Part shown: positions 60,309 to 64,000 of the stretch, piece by piece
Layout of the letters: each line of letters opens with the position of its first letter
How positions within the stretch are numbered: position 1 is the first letter of the stretch
Source of the DNA: Muricomes intestini
GTDB taxonomy: Bacteria > Bacillota > Clostridia > Lachnospirales > Lachnospiraceae
Assembly (NCBI RefSeq): GCF_004346165.1
Contig: NZ_SLZZ01000004.1
Coordinates: 1 to 64,000 of the forward strand
Reading direction: 5' to 3'
DNA length: 64,000 nucleotides
The notes under the pieces: generated by a model
Databases searched by the model: none
What the model saw: the letters and a program-made list of their open reading frames with translations, nothing else
What the model was told of the DNA's origin: nothing
Position numbers and translations under genes: made by a program

Positions 60309-61343
60309 ATGAAAACAGTAATTGTAAACAAGGAGGGGACGCTGTCTGTCAAGGAGATTCCAAAGCCGAAATATGGGCCGAAGCAGGCTTTGACGAAAAC
60401 AATCGCAAACGGTATCTGTGGAACAGATGTTCATTTGATGAAAAAAGCATTCAAAGGAATCACAGAAGATATGTATCCGGTTATGCTTGGTCATGAAAAT
60501 GTAGGAGAGGTTGTCGAAGTGGGCTCAGAAGTAAAAGGGCTGAAGGCAGGCGACAAAGTGTTACTCCCATTTTTGGATGCTGATCCGGAATATCTGGGTC
60601 CTTATGAATCGGCATGGGGGGCTTTGAGTGAATACTGTGTTGTCAATGATGCAGCTGCATTTGCAGAGGGTGAAGTTCCTGATCTTGCAAAAGCACAGTG
60701 TGTTATTCCTGATGACATTGACCCTGTTGATGCAGTTATGCTGATTACTTTTGGAGAAGTGCTGAGCAGTGTGAAATACTTCGGGATTCAAAAGGATAAG
60801 CCAGTTGTGATATATGGCTGTGGTCCCGTAGGGCTTACGTTTATCAAAATGTGTAAAATGGTAGGAGCCAGCCCTGTAATTGCGGTTGTAAGAAACGAAG
60901 CTAAAAGAAGAAATGCACTGGAGGGCGGCGCAGATATAGTGCTGAATAGCACTGAATGTGACATTACAAAAGAAATTCGCACCTTGTTCCCTAAGGGGGT
61001 TCCTTATGTAGTCGATGCGGTTGGCTCCGAAGAAGTTGTAAATGATGCAATGGGGCTTATCTGTGACCGGGGAGAAATCTGCTGCTATGGCGTGCCGAGA
61101 AAGGAAGAAATGCATATTGATTTCAGCAAGGCAGACTATAATTGGGTAATCAATTTCCAGCAATTCCCGCTCAAAGGTGAGGAAGCTATTGCCCATGACG
61201 AGGTGATACAGTGGATACGTGAAGGAAAAATTGACCTGAAAGATTACATATCCGATTATTTTATTTTTGATGATGTAATTGAAGCTTATGATAAAGCACT
61301 GAATAAGAAAGTGCTTAAAAAAGGAATTGTTGTGTACAAGTAA
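60309..61343 (+). CDS. Medium-chain dehydrogenase lacking the structural zinc site
   Basis: A 344-residue MDR-family dehydrogenase. Catalytic zinc ligands are in NGICGTDVHLMKK and LGHENVGEVVEVG. The loop that normally holds four structural-zinc cysteines reads PFLDADPEYLGPYESAWGALSEY and has none, as in glucose-dehydrogenase-like and some sugar 1-dehydrogenase branches. The coenzyme motif VIYGCGPVGLTFIKMC follows. Start set at the ATG eight bases after AGGAGG. It sits directly before a lactonase-like gene, which suggests oxidation of an aldose or cyclic polyol to a lactone. Confidence 0.88.
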   Translation: MKTVIVNKEGTLSVKEIPKPKYGPKQALTKTIANGICGTDVHLMKKAFKGITEDMYPVMLGHENVGEVVEVGSEVKGLKAGDKVLLPFLDADPEYLGPYESAWGALSEYCVVNDAAAFAEGEVPDLAKAQCVIPDDIDPVDAVMLITFGEVLSSVKYFGIQKDKPVVIYGCGPVGLTFIKMCKMVGASPVIAVVRNEAKRRNALEGGADIVLNSTECDITKEIRTLFPKGVPYVVDAVGSEEVVNDAMGLICDRGEICCYGVPRKEEMHIDFSKADYNWVINFQQFPLKGEEAIAHDEVIQWIREGKIDLKDYISDYFIFDDVIEAYDKALNKKVLKKGIVVYK

Positions 61344-61358
61344 TTTGGAGGTAATTGA

Positions 61359-62360
61359 ATGCAAATACCAAAATTGTTAACATTACTGCCAGAAGAATAT
61401 GCGGTTACGCCCGATGGTATGGAAATTGACCGTTATGGAAATCTTATTTTGGCTTGCCCGAATTTTGCAGATATGTCAAAGCCCAGCTGTATATGTATGA
61501 TTGACAAAAACCTGAATGTGAGAAAGTGGTTTGATGTGCCCTTGAGCGAAAGGACCCATGAGGCAAGGGCGATGGGATTAGCCTTTGGGCCTGACTGGGA
61601 CTTGTACATTGTGGATAATCAAGGGTGGAGCAAAGAGCCGGCTTTGTCCTGTCAGGGAAGAATTCTGCGGGTTCGAATGGACGGTGATATAATAGAAAAG
61701 GTCACAGTGGTCGCGGAGGGAATGGAGCATCCCAATGGGATTCGGATAAAAGGCAGCTACGTGTATGTGACACAGAGCACTATGGCCAGTGCGAAGACAA
61801 AAAGCGGAAACCTAGTGAGTGGAGTTTATAGGTTCCATTTGGATGATGAAAATATTCATATCAATAATACATTGGAAGACCCTAATCTTTTTATTTCTTT
61901 TGAGACTAAAAACCCTGCAGATCAATATGGAGTGGATGGAATTGTTTTTGATCAGGAAGGGAATTTATATGTGGGAAATTTTGGCGATGGGGAAGTGTTT
62001 AAAATCCAGTTTGATGAGAATGGAAATATACAGAGCAATGTACTATTTGCAAAGGATCCGGAAAAGCTGCGTTCCACAGATGGCATGACTGTTGACCAGA
62101 ACGGTAATATATATGTGGCCGATTTTGTTGTGAATGCAATTGCAAAAATAGATAAGAAAGGAAATGTCACTAGAATTGCACAAAGCCCGGACAGTGATGG
62201 GCTGCAAGGTGAGCTAGATCAACCAGGAGAACCCTGCGTTTGGGAAGGTAAAATAGTGGTGTCGTGTTTTGACTGTGTGGTGGGCGGTGATAAATGGAAT
62301 ACCGAACATGAGCTTCCGGCAACTATGAGTGTGTTAGAGGTTCCGGGAGCAGAACTGTGA
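61359..62360 (+). CDS. SMP-30/gluconolactonase-like beta-propeller protein
   Basis: A 333-residue protein without signal peptide, built of repeated propeller blades (DRYGNLILACPNF, MGLAFGPDWDLYIVDNQGW, PNGIRIKGSYVYVTQS, GIVFDQEGNLYVGNFGDGEVFKI, GMTVDQNGNIYVADFVVNAIAKI). The Ca2+/metal and catalytic positions of SMP-30 lactonases fall in these Asn/Asp-rich turns. It probably hydrolyses the lactone made by the preceding dehydrogenase. GGAGG lies before the start. Confidence 0.85.
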   Translation: MQIPKLLTLLPEEYAVTPDGMEIDRYGNLILACPNFADMSKPSCICMIDKNLNVRKWFDVPLSERTHEARAMGLAFGPDWDLYIVDNQGWSKEPALSCQGRILRVRMDGDIIEKVTVVAEGMEHPNGIRIKGSYVYVTQSTMASAKTKSGNLVSGVYRFHLDDENIHINNTLEDPNLFISFETKNPADQYGVDGIVFDQEGNLYVGNFGDGEVFKIQFDENGNIQSNVLFAKDPEKLRSTDGMTVDQNGNIYVADFVVNAIAKIDKKGNVTRIAQSPDSDGLQGELDQPGEPCVWEGKIVVSCFDCVVGGDKWNTEHELPATMSVLEVPGAEL

Positions 62361-62378
62361 TTTTCTCTTAGGAAAGAA

Positions 62379-62427
62379 AAAAGAGGTCTGGAAAGTCTCA
62401 CAAGAGAGTTTCAGACTTCTTTTTTTA
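62379..62427 (+). terminator. Terminator after the importer-dehydrogenase-lactonase operon
   Basis: Stem AAGAGGTCTGGAAA/TTTCAGACTTCTT with two G-U pairs and a T run of seven. It closes the unit that began with the binding protein. Confidence 0.85.
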
Positions 62428-62564
62428 TATGAAAATATACGCCCTTTAACAAAAATGAACAGCAAATTTCTATAAAACATAAAAGAAATTGGGCAAAATT
62501 TATTAAAATAAATTAAAATAAGTGGAAAAACAGTGAAAACATACAAAACCAGTCCAGATGCGAG

Positions 62565-62630
62565 TTGACTTTATGAATCGGTTGAATTATAATATAGTAA
62601 GCACATAAATACTTAGTAATGTAATTACAT
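62565..62630 (+). promoter_or_regulatory. Promoter and downstream operator of the second binding-protein gene
   Basis: TTGACT, 17 bases, TATAAT (62565-62593), giving a start near 62600. The palindrome ATGTAATTACAT (62619-62630) lies about 20 bases downstream of that start, where a bound repressor would block elongation or open complex escape. It is the same motif family as the other operators of the island. Confidence 0.7.
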
Positions 62631-62700
62631 AATATCATAATGGACTAAAAAGTATTGTTGTGGATGAGCATTATAAACATGAAAAAGGAGGGTTTTAAGT

Positions 62701-63876
62701 ATGAGAAGAAAAATCACGGCAGTTTTGGTGGCAGGGGCTATGGCTGTAAGTTTATTAACGGCATGTGCTACAGATCCGGCCAAGGAAGCTGCAGCAACCA
62801 AGGAGGGTACACCAGATAATGGCAATGCAGGAGATACCGATAAAGCCGCAGAGATTGCGGATTTCAAGATTGATGCATCTCAGATTCCTCAGGAGAAACT
62901 GGATACCACCTTATATGTGGCATGTTCTATCCGCGGGCTTGAAAATCCTTATATAGCAACAATTGCTGACGGGATGGATATGTTCTGCGAGTATCTGGAC
63001 AGCATTGGGCAAAAGTATGAAAAGCAGGTTTTAGATTCAGGAGGCTCCAATGATGTAGAGATTGATAATATGAAGCAGTTTGCGGCAAAAGCGGGAGGCG
63101 ATGCAATTGCCTATGCTGATCCAAATGAATCTGCTATAGCACCGTCATTAGCAGAGGCTATGGCTGATGCAGGCGGTTATCTTGGTACGGCATGGAATAA
63201 GCCGGATGATGTGAATCCTCAGGACTATGATCCGAACTGGGTAATACATACTTCTGCTGATAATGTGGCTAATGGGAAAGCTACTGCTGAGGCCTTATTT
63301 GAATCTATGGGCGGGAAAGGCAAGGTATTTGTAGTAGAAGGTATGCTGGGAAATACGGCATCTAACAGCCGTATAGAAGGTCTGAAGGATGCACTGAAGG
63401 AATATCCGGATATTGAAGTTGCACATCAGGACACTGGAAACTGGGCAACCAATGAAGCATTAACCTTGGTTGAAACATGGTTGAATGATACACCGGATGT
63501 AGGAGGTGTATGGTGCGCCAATGACAATATGGCAACAGGTGCCCTGCAGGCTCTTGATGCAAAAGGATTGAAAGGCAAGGTAGGCGTGACAGGCATTGAT
63601 GCAAATACTGATATTGTGGAAGGTGTAAAAGATGGCAGCGTGATTGCTACAGTTTCATCCAATGGATATCTGCAGGGAGGATATACCCTGGCTGTTTGTT
63701 ACGCAGTGTGGACAGGGCTTATTACAACAGATGAACTGCCGGATGATTACCGCACATTTTTAACACCTGCGATTCTTGTTACAAAAGACACGGTTGATGA
63801 CTATGTGGCAGAATATGTTGATTCTGTACCGGAATATGATTTCTCGGACATCTGGTTCTGCAAGGCAGATAAATAA
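62701..63876 (+). CDS. Second sugar-binding lipoprotein (ribose/CUT2 type)
   Basis: A 391-residue lipoprotein with a signal peptide ending LLTAC and a long Ala/Thr/Lys tether. Its Peripla_BP_4 domain (LYVACSIRGLENPYIATIADGMDMF, VFVVEGMLGNTASNSRIEGLKDAL, GGVWCANDNMATGALQALDAKGLKG) is only distantly like the first binding protein, so it probably has its own ligand. The gene begins a new transcription unit that continues beyond the window. AAAGGAGGG precedes the start. Confidence 0.92.
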   Translation: MRRKITAVLVAGAMAVSLLTACATDPAKEAAATKEGTPDNGNAGDTDKAAEIADFKIDASQIPQEKLDTTLYVACSIRGLENPYIATIADGMDMFCEYLDSIGQKYEKQVLDSGGSNDVEIDNMKQFAAKAGGDAIAYADPNESAIAPSLAEAMADAGGYLGTAWNKPDDVNPQDYDPNWVIHTSADNVANGKATAEALFESMGGKGKVFVVEGMLGNTASNSRIEGLKDALKEYPDIEVAHQDTGNWATNEALTLVETWLNDTPDVGGVWCANDNMATGALQALDAKGLKGKVGVTGIDANTDIVEGVKDGSVIATVSSNGYLQGGYTLAVCYAVWTGLITTDELPDDYRTFLTPAILVTKDTVDDYVAEYVDSVPEYDFSDIWFCKADK

Positions 63877-63909
63877 TGCCGGAACAGTCATATACTGATG
63901 ACAGGGAGA

Positions 63910-63935
63910 AGGGACCGGCCAAAATGTCGGTCCCT
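63910..63935 (+). terminator. Hairpin after the second binding-protein gene
   Basis: Eight-base stem AGGGACCG/CGGTCCCT, loop of ten. Only TGTGG follows, with no T run, so it is more likely an mRNA-stabilising or attenuating stem that favours the binding protein than a full terminator. Confidence 0.55.
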
Positions 63936-63976
63936 TGTGGTTCATCGGTACATAAAATATTGATTGGAGAAATGTT

Positions 63977-64000
63977 ATGGAAGAAAAGAATCAAGCGGCG
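63977..64000 (+). CDS. Start of a truncated gene, probably the partner ABC ATPase
   Basis: ATG preceded by TTGGAGAAA six bases upstream, opening a frame that reads MEEKNQAA before the window ends. Eight codons cannot identify the product. By the order of ribose-type importers, an ATPase or permease would be expected here. Confidence 0.5.

Noticed and set aside
60561-61364. Open frame of 267 codons on the - strand opposite the MDR dehydrogenase
   Set aside because: Antisense to a gene with clear motifs; low-complexity composition and no ribosome site.

Overview
The window looks like a chromosome segment of a strictly fermentative, low-to-mid GC Gram-positive anaerobe of the class Clostridia, most probably a gut Lachnospiraceae. 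The reasons are strong AGGAGG ribosome binding sites, lipobox-type lipoproteins in place of periplasmic proteins, a class B sortase, the DUF951-rpsF-ssb-rpsR gene order, a DUF4867 gene beside a fucose-isomerase-like gene, and a large stock of ABC importers and carbohydrate regulators. I see no prophage, transposase, plasmid gene or CRISPR array.

Layout. 0-9 kb: a PfkB sugar kinase, a 53-residue membrane protein, an iron alcohol dehydrogenase, and an AraC-linked operon (DUF4867, fucose-isomerase-like, xylulokinase-like). A tRNA-Cys, a class B sortase and DUF951 follow. 9-10.4 kb: rpsF-ssb-rpsR, the one housekeeping operon. 10.5-14.3 kb: an RpiR regulator, an unusual DhaK lacking both usual substrate histidines, DhaL, a 1-phosphofructokinase-type kinase and a broken class II aldolase. 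14.5-21.4 kb: a MacB/FtsX-type ABC exporter, then a GrpE-like, Hsp70-like and degenerate J-domain/SEC-C triad. 21.5-25.3 kb: a short-chain dehydrogenase and a metal-chelate (iron/cobalamin-type) importer. 25.3-36.1 kb: a promoter-leader-terminator element in front of a peptide-type ABC importer, an XRE-cupin regulator, hydantoinase/oxoprolinase subunits A and B and a divergent cyclophilin. 36.3-45.8 kb: a DeoR regulator, then inositol catabolism genes (iolA, iolJ-like aldolase, a MATE stub, LacI, iolC, iolD, iolB). 45.9-64 kb: a large sugar or cyclitol catabolic island. It holds a GntR regulator, an FGGY kinase, several dehydrogenases, two lactonase-like enzymes, a KDPG-type aldolase, a cupin phosphoglucose isomerase, a shikimate-dehydrogenase-like enzyme, a ribose-type ABC importer, and a second binding protein whose partner gene runs off the end.

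The most coherent new signal is in the last 18 kb. Near-perfect palindromes of the type TATGTWATWACATA lie at or just downstream of the promoters of at least six transcription units there, including the GntR gene itself. This points to one regulon of about 17 genes whose enzyme set matches no pathway I can name. A second signal is a set of three structured repeat families: a roughly 43-bp REP-like family, a roughly 130-bp double hairpin whose copies carry compensatory changes, and a 146-bp unit present four times in tandem and again at three other sites. All three sit in intergenic or intercistronic positions. One copy of the second family supplies the C-terminal tail of the DeoR regulator.
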